From Flavobacteriaceae bacterium (lineage in GTDB: Bacteria; Bacteroidota; Bacteroidia; Flavobacteriales; Flavobacteriaceae): a stretch of DNA of 17,803 nucleotides. The DNA lies in assembly GCA_030618945.1 (NCBI GenBank), contig JAUXCI010000020.1, positions 1 through 17,803 on the forward strand, given 5' to 3'. The stretch's first letter is position 1; every line of letters begins with the position of its first letter. The notes under the pieces are model-generated. The model worked only from the letters and a program-made list of their open reading frames with translations. It was not told the origin of the DNA and searched no databases. A program made the position numbers and the translations under genes. Of the stretch, positions 7,863 to 16,074 are shown one piece after another.

Positions 7863-8525
7863 ATGAATAAAAAACAGCTGATTGATAAAACCAGAGCCTA
7901 TGTTAAAGAAACGCTTAAAGGAGCAGAAGGTGGTCACGACTGGTTTCATATAGAAAGGGTATACAACAACGCAAAACTTATTGCGAAAGCAGAAGACGTT
8001 GATCTTTTTGTTGTTGAACTTGGAGCATTGCTACATGATATTGCCGATTCCAAATTCTATGACGGGGACGAGAGCATTGGTCCAAAAAAAGCGGCTTCTT
8101 TTTTAAAAGGTATTAAGGTTCCAACTGATATAATCGAACACATTGTTAACATCATTATTCACGTATCTTTTAAATCAGGGCTGGAATCAGACTCAACAGT
8201 CAGGTTTAATTCAATTGAATTACAAGTAATTCAGGACGCCGACAGATTAGATGCCATAGGAGCCATTGGAATTGCCCGTGCCTTTAATTATGGAGGCTTT
8301 AAAAACAGGTCATTATTCGATCCTGAAATAGCGCCTAAATTAAATCAAGACAAGGAAACATATAAAAAGAGCAAAGCGCCCACCATCAACCATTTCTATG
8401 AAAAACTATTGCTGCTCAAAGACAAAATGAACACGCAAACCGGCAAGAGAATTGCTGAAAAAAGACATGCTTTTATGGAACAATTTCTGAAGGAATTCTA
8501 TGATGAATGGAACGGGAAAATATAG
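7863..8525 (+). CDS. HD-domain phosphohydrolase (YedJ/YpgQ-like)
   Basis: 220 residues, all helical. The metal-binding HD pattern is complete: His29 in HDWFHIERV, His58-Asp59 in GALLHDIADSKF, and Asp125 in QDADRLDAIGAIG. The latter block, followed by ARAFNYGG, is the signature of the YedJ/YpgQ branch. A characterised member of that branch hydrolyses nucleoside triphosphates to monophosphate and pyrophosphate with a divalent metal. Whether this one does the same is inference. It has no signal peptide. It follows the terminator at 7825-7852 closely and is convergent with the enoyl-CoA hydratase, with 21 bp between stops. Confidence 0.88.
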   Translation: MNKKQLIDKTRAYVKETLKGAEGGHDWFHIERVYNNAKLIAKAEDVDLFVVELGALLHDIADSKFYDGDESIGPKKAASFLKGIKVPTDIIEHIVNIIIHVSFKSGLESDSTVRFNSIELQVIQDADRLDAIGAIGIARAFNYGGFKNRSLFDPEIAPKLNQDKETYKKSKAPTINHFYEKLLLLKDKMNTQTGKRIAEKRHAFMEQFLKEFYDEWNGKI

Positions 8526-8546
8526 TCTACAATAAATCTGACCCAA

Positions 8547-9320
8547 CTAGAAACTTGGTTTTCTTTTTTCTAAAAATGCAGCGGTACCTTCTTTAAAATC
8601 TTCAGTACCAAAACAATTACCAAATTCTTCAATTTCGGTCTTAAAGCCATTGACTCCATCTTCAAAATTGGCGTTTATGGACTTTATGGCAGCGCCCATA
8701 GCAATTGGGGAATTCCTTGAGATTTTTTTTGCAAGACCTTCACAGAATGAAATTAATTCCCCTTCTGGAACCACATGATTTACCAAGCCAAATTTAAGAG
8801 CATCATCCGCACTAATCATTGTACCAGTCATAATCATTTCCATAGCCTTCCCCTTACCTACCAACTGAGGAAGTCTTTGGGTTCCTCCATAGCCAGGTAT
8901 CAGCCCCAAAGAAACTTCAGGCAAACCCATCTTAGCTGTATCACAAGCTACTCGAATATGGCTCGCCATAGCAAGTTCCAAGCCTCCACCTAAGGCAAAT
9001 CCATTGATAGCTGCTATAACTGGCTTTTTTAAATTGCTCACAAAATCGAATAATAATTCTTGGCCTTTTTTCGACAATTTCTTACCCTTATCTTTGTCAA
9101 AATCAGCAAACTCGTCAATATCTGCACCGGCTACAAATGCCCTGTCGCCACTCCCCGTAATGATAATTACCCTTACCTCATCATCCTCATTCAATTCTTT
9201 AAAGGCCATATGCAACTCTGCAATAGTTTCCTTATTTAAAGCATTCAACTTTTTTGGACGATTGATAATAATGGTTCCCCAATCATCATCAAACTCAATT
9301 AAAACATTTCTATAACCCAT
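8547..9320 (-). CDS. Enoyl-CoA hydratase/isomerase family (crotonase)
   Basis: 257 residues, the usual length. AGADI (64-68) and NGFALGGGLELA (106-117) form the acyl-CoA oxyanion hole. Both catalytic glutamates of true hydratases are present with the expected 20-residue spacing: Glu115 in GGGLE and Glu135 in MGLPEV. This supports hydration of trans-2-enoyl-CoA, as in fatty-acid beta-oxidation or short-chain acyl-CoA breakdown. YGGTQRL (144-150) is the next conserved block. The gene starts 19 bp after the sensor kinase stop and is probably co-transcribed with it, although no functional link is evident. No other beta-oxidation genes are nearby. Confidence 0.93.
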   Translation of the reverse strand: MGYRNVLIEFDDDWGTIIINRPKKLNALNKETIAELHMAFKELNEDDEVRVIIITGSGDRAFVAGADIDEFADFDKDKGKKLSKKGQELLFDFVSNLKKPVIAAINGFALGGGLELAMASHIRVACDTAKMGLPEVSLGLIPGYGGTQRLPQLVGKGKAMEMIMTGTMISADDALKFGLVNHVVPEGELISFCEGLAKKISRNSPIAMGAAIKSINANFEDGVNGFKTEIEEFGNCFGTEDFKEGTAAFLEKRKPSF

Positions 9321-9339
9321 GTTAAATCATTTTTTGGCA

Positions 9340-10800
9340 CTACATTTCTTTAGGTAAAGATACAGAAAAAACAGTGTTGCTATTGAGTCCAGATACAAAG
9401 CCTATTTTGCCATTATAGGCTTCAACTATGTTCTTGACCATGGGCAGACCCAGCCCCATTCCACTTGATTTGGTTGTGAATTTAGGTTCAAATATTTTCA
9501 TGGCATCATTTTTACCAATTCCCTGCCCATTATCTTCTACTTCAATGAGAACTTCAGATTCATTTTCAGACACCCTAATTTCTATTTTAGGATTCTCTTT
9601 GTCTTTTAAGGCATGGATGGCATTGGTAACCAGGTTTGTCATGATTCTTGTGAGCTGAATCTTATCCATTTTAGTAATAATCGTTTCCTTACCAGGAAGG
9701 TATTCAATATAAGGTTCATGAAAAATATCAAGACCCCTTTTTACTTCTTCCACAATATTTATGGTTTCCTTATTCGCAGTTGGCATCTGTGCAAAATTGG
9801 AAAATGCTGAAGCGATCGAACTCATGATGTCTATTTGTTTTATCAATGATTCGCTAAATTCATGCATCTTTTCTTTTATATCAGACTCTTTCGGATCAAA
9901 ATTATGGTCAAAACTTTGAATCGTCAACCTCATCGGGGTTAAGGGGTTTTTAATTTCATGTGCCACCTGTTTTGCCATCTCCCTCCAGGCCTGTTTTCGT
10001 TCACTTTCTGCAAGTTTTACGGCTGAGTCCTCAAGTTGATCTATCATGCTATTATATGAATTTACCAAGGTCATGATTTCCTGACTTTCGTCCTCCAAAA
10101 TAATCTTTTCATTGATTTTTTCCATTGAGGTCTGCCGCATTTTCCTGCTTACATTTTCTAAAGATTTGGTTATATATTCAGATAAAAAATATGCCATTAT
10201 GATTGCAATAAACAAAATCAATAGATAGACTATGGCCAACCTCCCCAAAAACTCTTTAAGTTCCTTATCTTGAAGTGTATTATCCTGTAAATAAGGTACG
10301 CCAATAATTCCTACTTGTTGATTCACGGAGCCGTTAAGGTATGACAGCGACGATTTAAATTTCGTTCCGTCAGGGGACAGTTTTTGAAATACCATCCGAT
10401 GATCTTCTCTGACAGCAAGTTGTGTCATGATATCAATATTCAGATTAACATCCGTTGTATCTGTGGCATCCTTGACGTAGGAGCTTTCCAATAATTTACC
10501 TCTGAGATCATAAATATTCACATCTAAATTGTGTATATCTGAAATTTCATTAAGTTTTCTTTCCAAAATTACTGGTAAGGATGCACTTTCAAAGCCCATA
10601 ATGGATTCACGATCAAGTTCATAAATAATGGCCGATTTTATGGCTTCCTCTTTTCGCTCAAGTCGGTTTACGTGGTAATCTTCTGCTTGTTCGCTATACT
10701 GATAAATGGTAACCGCAGCAATAAGAAGAGAAGCGATGACAACGATAAAAATCATTGCAATAAAAATTCTGGTTCGAAGCGAAAATTTATTAATATTCAT
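9340..10800 (-). CDS. Sensor histidine kinase (NtrY-like), no adjacent response regulator
   Basis: 486 residues from the ATG at 10800. A TTG nine codons upstream is in frame, but it lies inside the probable promoter box, so I reject it. TM1 spans about 12-34, an extracytoplasmic sensor region about 35-186, and TM2 about 187-207. A HAMP-type linker follows to about 262. The H-box MAKQVAHEIKNPLTPMRL has His281 as phospho-acceptor. The N-box is RIMTNLVTNAIHAL (385-398), G1 is DNGQGIG (423-429), then FEPKFTTKSSGMGLGL (437-452) holds the F and G2 boxes. AWREMAKQVAHEIKNPLTPM resembles NtrY-type kinases. The kinase looks intact. Its signal and partner regulator are unknown, and no regulator gene is in the window. 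Confidence 0.93.
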   Translation of the reverse strand: MNINKFSLRTRIFIAMIFIVVIASLLIAAVTIYQYSEQAEDYHVNRLERKEEAIKSAIIYELDRESIMGFESASLPVILERKLNEISDIHNLDVNIYDLRGKLLESSYVKDATDTTDVNLNIDIMTQLAVREDHRMVFQKLSPDGTKFKSSLSYLNGSVNQQVGIIGVPYLQDNTLQDKELKEFLGRLAIVYLLILFIAIIMAYFLSEYITKSLENVSRKMRQTSMEKINEKIILEDESQEIMTLVNSYNSMIDQLEDSAVKLAESERKQAWREMAKQVAHEIKNPLTPMRLTIQSFDHNFDPKESDIKEKMHEFSESLIKQIDIMSSIASAFSNFAQMPTANKETINIVEEVKRGLDIFHEPYIEYLPGKETIITKMDKIQLTRIMTNLVTNAIHALKDKENPKIEIRVSENESEVLIEVEDNGQGIGKNDAMKIFEPKFTTKSSGMGLGLPMVKNIVEAYNGKIGFVSGLNSNTVFSVSLPKEM

Positions 10801-10814
10801 CTGAGCTTTTTTTG

Positions 10815-10822
10815 TAAAGATA
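10815..10822 (-). promoter_or_regulatory. Probable -7 box for the sensor kinase gene
   Basis: The minus strand reads TATCTTTA, one mismatch from TAnnTTTG, ending 14 bp before the ATG at 10800. Its position rules against the upstream TTG start and gives the kinase and crotonase genes a promoter separate from trp. Confidence 0.4.
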
Positions 10823-10856
10823 AGCAATTCAAAAAGGCATTTTTAAGCTAACCCTG

Positions 10857-10974
10857 CTAAAATTTTGTCAGTGTAAATAAGAATTCTACACCACCCTCCC
10901 TATGATTACTTGCCGTGATTTCTCCTCCATGTAACTGAATGGCATTGTCAAACAAAGTGCACAGCATCTTTTTG
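10857..10974 (-). pseudogene. Remnant of a histidine kinase C-terminus
   Basis: The minus strand between trpA and the intact kinase has a 36-codon open stretch (ATG at 10967, stop at 10857-10859). It reads like the end of a histidine kinase ATPase domain: AIQLHGGEITASN, then GGVEFLFTLTKF before the stop. The piece just before it, MLCTLFDNAI, resembles an N-box (LLDNAI). If so, the region between the N-box and the HGG block, including G1 and G2, has been deleted. In the same frame a stop codon precedes it at the trpA end. It is not a recent copy of the neighbouring kinase, whose C-terminus reads AYNGKIGFVSG. The homology is judged by eye only. Confidence 0.5.
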
Positions 10975-11769
10975 TTAACTTACCGGGTGAACAATGCTTT
11001 TAGCGAACCTATCAATATCTGTCACGGAATTTTCCTTTAAGAATTTTACAAATGCTGATCCGATAATGGCCCCACTGGTAAATTGAGTTGCCTGAATGAA
11101 GGTTTCGTTATTTGAGATACCAAAGCCTACAATTTGTGGTGTTTTTAAATCCATCCCATGTATTCTTTCAAAATATTTCGATTGACCTCGATCAAAGCTG
11201 TTAATGGCTCCCGTTGTACTTGCCGAACTCACCATATAAATAAAACCCTTGGATATACCGTCAATGTACCTAATCCTTTCATCTGAGGTTTGTGGAGTAA
11301 TTAAAAACACATTGAGTAATCCATATTTTTCAAAAGTCCTTGCATAATTCTGTTGAAAAACGTCAACTGGCAGGTCCGGAATGATAAGGCCATCTATCCC
11401 AATTTTAGCACATTTTATACAAAAAGCTTCTACTCCATATTGCAGGATTGGATTGAAATAACCCATGATCAATAAAGGAATATCAATCTCTTTTCGAATG
11501 TTTGTCAATTGGTCAAATAAGATTGCGGTCGTCATTCCATTTTCCAATGCCCGGGTACTACTCGCCTGAATAGTTGGCCCATCTGCTAAAGGATCTGAAA
11601 AGGGTAATCCAATTTCAATCATATCCACACCTGAATCCTGTAATTCTTTTATGACAGAAACCGTATCATTAAGCTCAGGGTACCCCGCCGTGAAATATAT
11701 GGAAAGTATTTTTTTTGATTTACTGCCTTTATTACTGGTTTTTTCCAAGGCTCTTTCTATTCTGTTCAT
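10975..11769 (-). CDS. trpA: Tryptophan synthase alpha subunit
   Basis: 264 residues. It cleaves indole-3-glycerol phosphate to indole and glyceraldehyde 3-phosphate, passing indole to TrpB through the alpha2beta2 tunnel. The TIM barrel has both catalytic acids: Glu52 in MIEIGLPFSDP and Asp63 in LADGPTIQ. YFTAGYP (25-31) and VGFGISN are the further phosphate-site blocks. It is the last gene of the operon, 65 bp after trpB. No clear terminator follows; the downstream 174 bp hold the kinase remnant and the next gene's promoter. The protein contains no tryptophan. Confidence 0.97.
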   Translation of the reverse strand: MNRIERALEKTSNKGSKSKKILSIYFTAGYPELNDTVSVIKELQDSGVDMIEIGLPFSDPLADGPTIQASSTRALENGMTTAILFDQLTNIRKEIDIPLLIMGYFNPILQYGVEAFCIKCAKIGIDGLIIPDLPVDVFQQNYARTFEKYGLLNVFLITPQTSDERIRYIDGISKGFIYMVSSASTTGAINSFDRGQSKYFERIHGMDLKTPQIVGFGISNNETFIQATQFTSGAIIGSAFVKFLKENSVTDIDRFAKSIVHPVS

Positions 11770-11834
11770 TTGTTCTAATTTGACAATCCCTAAATCAATT
11801 CAATTTTTTTGGATCATGTATTATTTAAATTCTT

Positions 11835-13022
11835 TTACAGATCGAAATACTTAATATAAGTATCCAGGTCTTTGTCTCCTCTTCCTGAAAGGTTTACCAC
11901 CACAATATCATCCTTTTTAAATCTTTTTTTAGACAAAGCTGCAAGGGCATGAGAAGATTCAATGGCTGGTATAATGCCTTCCAATTTACACAATTCCAAA
12001 CCTGCCTTCATGGCTTCGTCATCGGTGGCATTTAAAAATTCAGCTCTTCCGGATTCAAACAAATAGGCGTGTTGAGGGCCAACACCAGGGTAGTCCAGAC
12101 CTGCAGAAATAGAATATGGTTCTATAATCTGACCATCTTCAGTTTGCATTAACAAGGTTTTACTTCCGTGAATGATCCCTTCTTTTCCTAAAACACTGGT
12201 TGCAGCAGATGCTCCTGAATCCACTCCTCTCCCAGAGGCTTCAACGGCGATTAAACCCACTTGTTCCTGGTCGAGGTAGTGATAGAACGCCCCAGCGGCA
12301 TTACTGCCGCCACCAACACAGGCAATAATATAATCAGGGTTTTCAGTATTTTCCTTTTCTTTTAATTGCCATTTCATTTCTTCTGAAATGACTGATTGAA
12401 ATCTTGCAACCATATCGGGATAAGGGTGAAAACCCACTACTGATCCAATGATATAATGTATGTTTACAGGATCGCTAATCCAAGCTCTTATAGCCTCATT
12501 TGTAGCATCTTTCAATGTTTTACTTCCTGACATTGCAGGCACAACCTCTGCCCCAAGCATTTTCATTCTGGCTACGTTCGGGGCCTGCCTTTCAATATCA
12601 ATTGCCCCCATATAAACGGTGCATTGCATTCCGGCAAGCGCGCATACAGTTGCGGTTGCAACACCATGCTGACCCGCTCCTGTTTCAGCAATAATTTTTT
12701 TCTTGCCCAATCTCTTTGCAAGAAGAATTTGCCCTATGGTATTGTTGATCTTATGTGCTCCTGTATGGTTGAGGTCTTCTCTCTTCAAATAAATTTTCGC
12801 ACCATATTTTTCAGATAATCTTTTAGCCAGATACAAGGGTGATGGCCTTCCTACATAATCCTTCAGCAAGGAATGAAACTCCTCCTGAAAGGATGGCTCA
12901 TTCATGATTTTTAAATATGATTCTTGCAAGATTTTCATATTCGGATATAACATTTCGGGAACAAATGAGCCTCCAAATTGTCCATAGTATCCTTTTTCAT
13001 CTACATGATATGACTTTTGCAT
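11835..13022 (-). CDS. trpB: Tryptophan synthase beta subunit
   Basis: 395 residues, standard TrpB1 length. This PLP enzyme condenses indole and serine to tryptophan in complex with Trp[14 protein letters not shown] (11-23) is the N-terminal signature. Lys91 in HTGAHKINN is the Schiff-base lysine, Glu113 in [11 protein letters not shown] is the catalytic glutamate, and CVGGGSNA (235-242) binds the PLP phosphate. The stop-to-start gap to upstream trpF is 6 bp. The following 65 bp before trpA is the longest gap within the operon, but I see no terminator or promoter there. Confidence 0.98.
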   Translation of the reverse strand: MQKSYHVDEKGYYGQFGGSFVPEMLYPNMKILQESYLKIMNEPSFQEEFHSLLKDYVGRPSPLYLAKRLSEKYGAKIYLKREDLNHTGAHKINNTIGQILLAKRLGKKKIIAETGAGQHGVATATVCALAGMQCTVYMGAIDIERQAPNVARMKMLGAEVVPAMSGSKTLKDATNEAIRAWISDPVNIHYIIGSVVGFHPYPDMVARFQSVISEEMKWQLKEKENTENPDYIIACVGGGSNAAGAFYHYLDQEQVGLIAVEASGRGVDSGASAATSVLGKEGIIHGSKTLLMQTEDGQIIEPYSISAGLDYPGVGPQHAYLFESGRAEFLNATDDEAMKAGLELCKLEGIIPAIESSHALAALSKKRFKKDDIVVVNLSGRGDKDLDTYIKYFDL

Positions 13023-13028
13023 TTAATT

Positions 13029-13658
13029 TTATTTTTCTATTTGTTTAAAAAAAGCTTCCAATTTTTCTGTTTTTTTCACACCTGGGTCACTTTCAAATTT
13101 ACTGTTCAAATCAATGGCATAGCAATATTGGCCTGCTTCAGTTTGCAGAAACTCACTTAACATTTTTAATTCTTCCAAGCCAATTCCACCACTTAAAAAA
13201 AACTTTTTATGATGCTGTAATTTATTGAGCAACTCCCAATTAAAAAACGAACCATTTCCGCCCCTTTCTTTTCCTTTGGTGTCAAATAAATAATAATCGC
13301 AGGCTTCTTCATAAGAGCCCAACTCGTCAAAATTAAATTCATCTGATATCGAAAATGCCTTAATAAGTTCAATAGTAGAATCCATTTTATTTTTCAACTC
13401 CTTACAAAAGTTAACAGTTTCATCACCGTGAAGCTGAACAGCCCTTAGATCATATTTTTTTACATTTCTGATGATCTCTGAAAGTATTGAATTTACAAAT
13501 ACCCCCGTTTTTTTTATCGAAGGGTCTAAGTCAGGAATATCTCCGCCAAAATGACGTTTTGAACGCTCATAAAATATATATCCCATATAATCAGGCCGTA
13601 AATCAGCTACCGATAAAATATTGTCCCAATATTTCATGCCACAGACTTTAATTTTCAT
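13029..13658 (-). CDS. trpF: Phosphoribosylanthranilate isomerase
   Basis: 209 residues forming one TIM barrel. It catalyses the Amadori rearrangement of phosphoribosylanthranilate to CdRP. KVCGMK places the general base at Cys6, and LFDTKG the general acid at Asp126. Other blocks are VQLHGDE (74-80), LSGGIG (155-160) and DLNSKFESDPGVK (183-195) at the phosphate and product sites. Its start overlaps the end of trpC by 11 bp in another frame, consistent with translational coupling. TrpF and TrpC are separate proteins here, not fused as in enterobacteria. Confidence 0.96.
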   Translation of the reverse strand: MKIKVCGMKYWDNILSVADLRPDYMGYIFYERSKRHFGGDIPDLDPSIKKTGVFVNSILSEIIRNVKKYDLRAVQLHGDETVNFCKELKNKMDSTIELIKAFSISDEFNFDELGSYEEACDYYLFDTKGKERGGNGSFFNWELLNKLQHHKKFFLSGGIGLEELKMLSEFLQTEAGQYCYAIDLNSKFESDPGVKKTEKLEAFFKQIEK

Positions 13659-14442
13659 TTGCTAGTCCTTTTATAAATTCAACCGCTGCTTTACCAGGAT
13701 CATCTGTTCTCATAAAATTTTCACCTATCAAAAAACCCTTGTACTCATAGTTTTTTAATTGGATGATGGACGCTATCGAGCTTATTCCGCTTTCTGATAT
13801 TTTAACTTTATCGTCTGGGATTTTAGATGAAAGCTCCATACTGGTTTGCAAACTCACTTCAAAAGTTTTCAAATTTCTGTTGTTTACACCCACCATATCA
13901 ATATGAGTAAGATCCGATTTCTGTAATTCCTCTTCATTGTGAATTTCTAAAAGCACTTCCAAATCCAGATCATGTGCCAATTGTGAAAAGGAATAAATTT
14001 CTTCAGGCTTTAAGACAGCCGCAATCAAAAGTATAGCATCAGCTCCATAAGCCCTTGACTCATAAATTTGATAGGTGTCAATTATAAACTCCTTTCTAAG
14101 CAACGGAATGTTTACATGATCACGGGCTTGAATAAGATCATCCAGAGCACCTCCAAAATACTTGGTATCCGTAAGTACAGAAATCCCCGAAACTTCTGAG
14201 GCAACATAGTCTTTGACTACATCTATGATACTGCTTTTATGATTGATGACCTGTTTTGAAGGAGAACGACGTTTAAATTCGGCTATAATCCCACTACCGT
14301 TTTTGATACTTTTGGAAAGCGACAAGGTTTTCCGCTTCATCAACGGTGATGCTTTTATAAATACCAAAGGCAGAATACTTTTTTTAGAGGCTATTTCTCT
14401 CCTTTTATCTGATACAATTCTATCTAAAATGTTTAATTTCAT
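13648..14442 (-). CDS. trpC: Indole-3-glycerol-phosphate synthase
   Basis: 264 residues. It converts CdRP to indole-3-glycerol phosphate with loss of CO2 and water. The family blocks are in order: IIAEFKRRSPSK (52-63, Lys57), LLRKEFIID (114-122, Lys117), ILLIAAVL (137-144), LEVLLEIHNEEEL (161-173), VGVNNRNL (184-191), SESGI (216-220) and GFLIGENFM (236-244). These carry the catalytic Lys and Glu residues and the phosphate-binding turns. It is 8 bp after trpD and overlaps trpF by 11 bp. The protein contains no tryptophan. Confidence 0.97.
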   Translation of the reverse strand: MKLNILDRIVSDKRREIASKKSILPLVFIKASPLMKRKTLSLSKSIKNGSGIIAEFKRRSPSKQVINHKSSIIDVVKDYVASEVSGISVLTDTKYFGGALDDLIQARDHVNIPLLRKEFIIDTYQIYESRAYGADAILLIAAVLKPEEIYSFSQLAHDLDLEVLLEIHNEEELQKSDLTHIDMVGVNNRNLKTFEVSLQTSMELSSKIPDDKVKISESGISSIASIIQLKNYEYKGFLIGENFMRTDDPGKAAVEFIKGLANEN

Positions 14443-14450
14443 CCTAAGTT

Positions 14451-15443
14451 TTAATTATTGATGTCAAGCATCGTTTTAAAGGCAGCTAAGGCTTTTTTAT
14501 TCTTCAATGCCTCTTTAGCAAGTTCAAACCCAGTTTTATGATCTATTTTATTGGCTACAGCTATTGCCATGCCCGCATTGGCACAAACAACATTTGTTTG
14601 AGCCTCAGTCCCATATCCATTAAGCACTTTTGAAAAAATACCAGCGCTCTCTTTTATCGTTTTTCCTCCGTAAATGTCTTTTTGTTCAATTCCCAATATA
14701 CCTAAATCAGAAGGTGAGAAAATTTTATCCTCCTTGTTGGTAATCATCTTGGTTCTATTAGTGAGGGAGATCTCGTCATAACCTGCAAGATCGTGTAAAA
14801 TTGCATAATTTTTATCGGTAGTTTGATATAGATATCCGTACATTCTGGCAAGCTCCAGGTTAAAAACACCAACCATCTGGTTCTTAGGAAAAGAAGGATT
14901 TACCATGGGTCCCAACATATTAAAAAAGGTTTTTACCCCCAATTCTCGCCTTATCGGAGCCACATTTTTCATCGCAGGATGAAATAAGGGAGCGTGCAGA
15001 ATACAAATACCCGCCTTTTCAATTGAGCGCTGTAAGGTAACCTCATCACTTGAAAATCTTAGCCCCAAATACTCCAAAACATTTGAAGAACCACAGGTTG
15101 ATGAAACCCCGTAATTTCCATGTTTAGCCACCTTAACACCTGCTCCGGCTGTCACAAAAGAAGCAAGCGTAGAAATATTGAAGGTATCCTTTCCATCACC
15201 ACCTGTACCGCAAAGGTCAATGGTATTAAAATCAGATAAATCAATGGGTAAACACAGGTCCAGAAGTGCTTCTCTAAATCCGTCCAATTCTTCAACAGAT
15301 ATGCTTCGCATCATATAAACCGTCAAAAAAGAAGCGATTTGACTCGTATTATAAACCCCTTTGGAAATATTCACCAAAACCTCCTTCGCTTCCACCTTGC
15401 TAATGGTTTCCTGATTGATTAATCTATTTAATATTTCTTTCAT
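14451..15443 (-). CDS. trpD: Anthranilate phosphoribosyltransferase
   Basis: 330 residues. It transfers phosphoribose from PRPP to anthranilate. CGTGGDGKDTFNIST (78-92) is the glycine-rich PRPP loop. KHGNYGVSSTCGSSNVLE (107-124) is the anthranilate and PRPP site, and DEISL (223-227) supplies the acidic pair for the second Mg ion. The N-terminal helical domain (1 to about 65) is normal. It is a stand-alone enzyme, not fused to the glutaminase as in E. coli. A 61-bp gap separates it from trpG; nothing recognisable was seen there. The protein contains no tryptophan. Confidence 0.97.
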   Translation of the reverse strand: MKEILNRLINQETISKVEAKEVLVNISKGVYNTSQIASFLTVYMMRSISVEELDGFREALLDLCLPIDLSDFNTIDLCGTGGDGKDTFNISTLASFVTAGAGVKVAKHGNYGVSSTCGSSNVLEYLGLRFSSDEVTLQRSIEKAGICILHAPLFHPAMKNVAPIRRELGVKTFFNMLGPMVNPSFPKNQMVGVFNLELARMYGYLYQTTDKNYAILHDLAGYDEISLTNRTKMITNKEDKIFSPSDLGILGIEQKDIYGGKTIKESAGIFSKVLNGYGTEAQTNVVCANAGMAIAVANKIDHKTGFELAKEALKNKKALAAFKTMLDINN

Positions 15444-15504
15444 TTTTCTTTGCTATACTTAACTCATTATTATCTGCTTAGGTTTCTTTGTTTATTCTAA
15501 CAAC

Positions 15505-16071
15505 TCAACTATCAACCCAATTTTTAAGGAGCTGTTTTCCAAGTGGTGTAAGAATGGATTCCGGATGATACTGCACGGCTCTTACGTCGTGATCTACATG
15601 TTTTATCGACATAATTTCACCATTTTCATCAATTGAGGTTATCACTAAATCATCCGGCATTTCCTTAGAAACTACCCAGGAATGATACCTTCCAACCTCA
15701 AATTCTTCCGGTATTCCTTTGTATAATATCTCGTCATCATTGATTCTTTTGATAGAAGTGGCAACCCCGTGATAAACCATGTTCAAATTTTCAATGCTTC
15801 CACCATATACTTCAGCGATGGCTTGCTGACCCAGGCAGACGCCCAAAATACTTTTTGATGGCCCATATCGTTTTATTATGGCTTTCAACAATCCCGCTTC
15901 ATCAGGAATACCCGGGCCCGGTGATAGGAGAATTTTTTCAAATTCATCTACCTCTTCAAGACTCAATTTATCATTTCGTTTGACAACAACTTCACAATCC
16001 ATATCCTGCAAATAATGAACCAGGTTATAGGTAAAGGAATCATAATTATCAATTACTAATACTTTTTTCAT
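15505..16071 (-). CDS. trpG: Anthranilate synthase component II (glutamine amidotransferase)
   Basis: 188 residues, a class I glutaminase that feeds ammonia to TrpE. VIDNYDSFTYNL (6-17) opens the domain and LLSPGPGIPDEAG (48-60) is the oxyanion region. Cys79 in LGVCLGQQ is the nucleophile, and HPES (169-172) provides His169 and Glu171 of the triad. It starts 3 bp after the trpE stop, in the usual E-G pairing. Such subunits can be shared with para-aminobenzoate synthase (PabA). The operon position supports the anthranilate role here, and dual use cannot be excluded. Confidence 0.96.
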   Translation of the reverse strand: MKKVLVIDNYDSFTYNLVHYLQDMDCEVVVKRNDKLSLEEVDEFEKILLSPGPGIPDEAGLLKAIIKRYGPSKSILGVCLGQQAIAEVYGGSIENLNMVYHGVATSIKRINDDEILYKGIPEEFEVGRYHSWVVSKEMPDDLVITSIDENGEIMSIKHVDHDVRAVQYHPESILTPLGKQLLKNWVDS

Positions 16072-16074
16072 TCT

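Noticed and set aside
8530..8575. Possible bidirectional terminator between the HD gene and the crotonase gene
   Set aside because: Only CCAA/TTGG plus one further pair can form, with a mismatch, and most of it lies inside the crotonase coding end. Too weak to call.
10801..10827. TTG-initiated extension of the sensor kinase by nine residues
   Set aside because: It overlaps the TATCTTTA promoter box. The ATG at 10800 is followed at once by a typical kinase N-terminus and TM1.
11770..11834. Internal promoter or attenuator in the trpB-trpA gap
   Set aside because: No TAnnTTTG match or hairpin with a T-run on the minus strand. The gap is AT-rich with no structure I can support.
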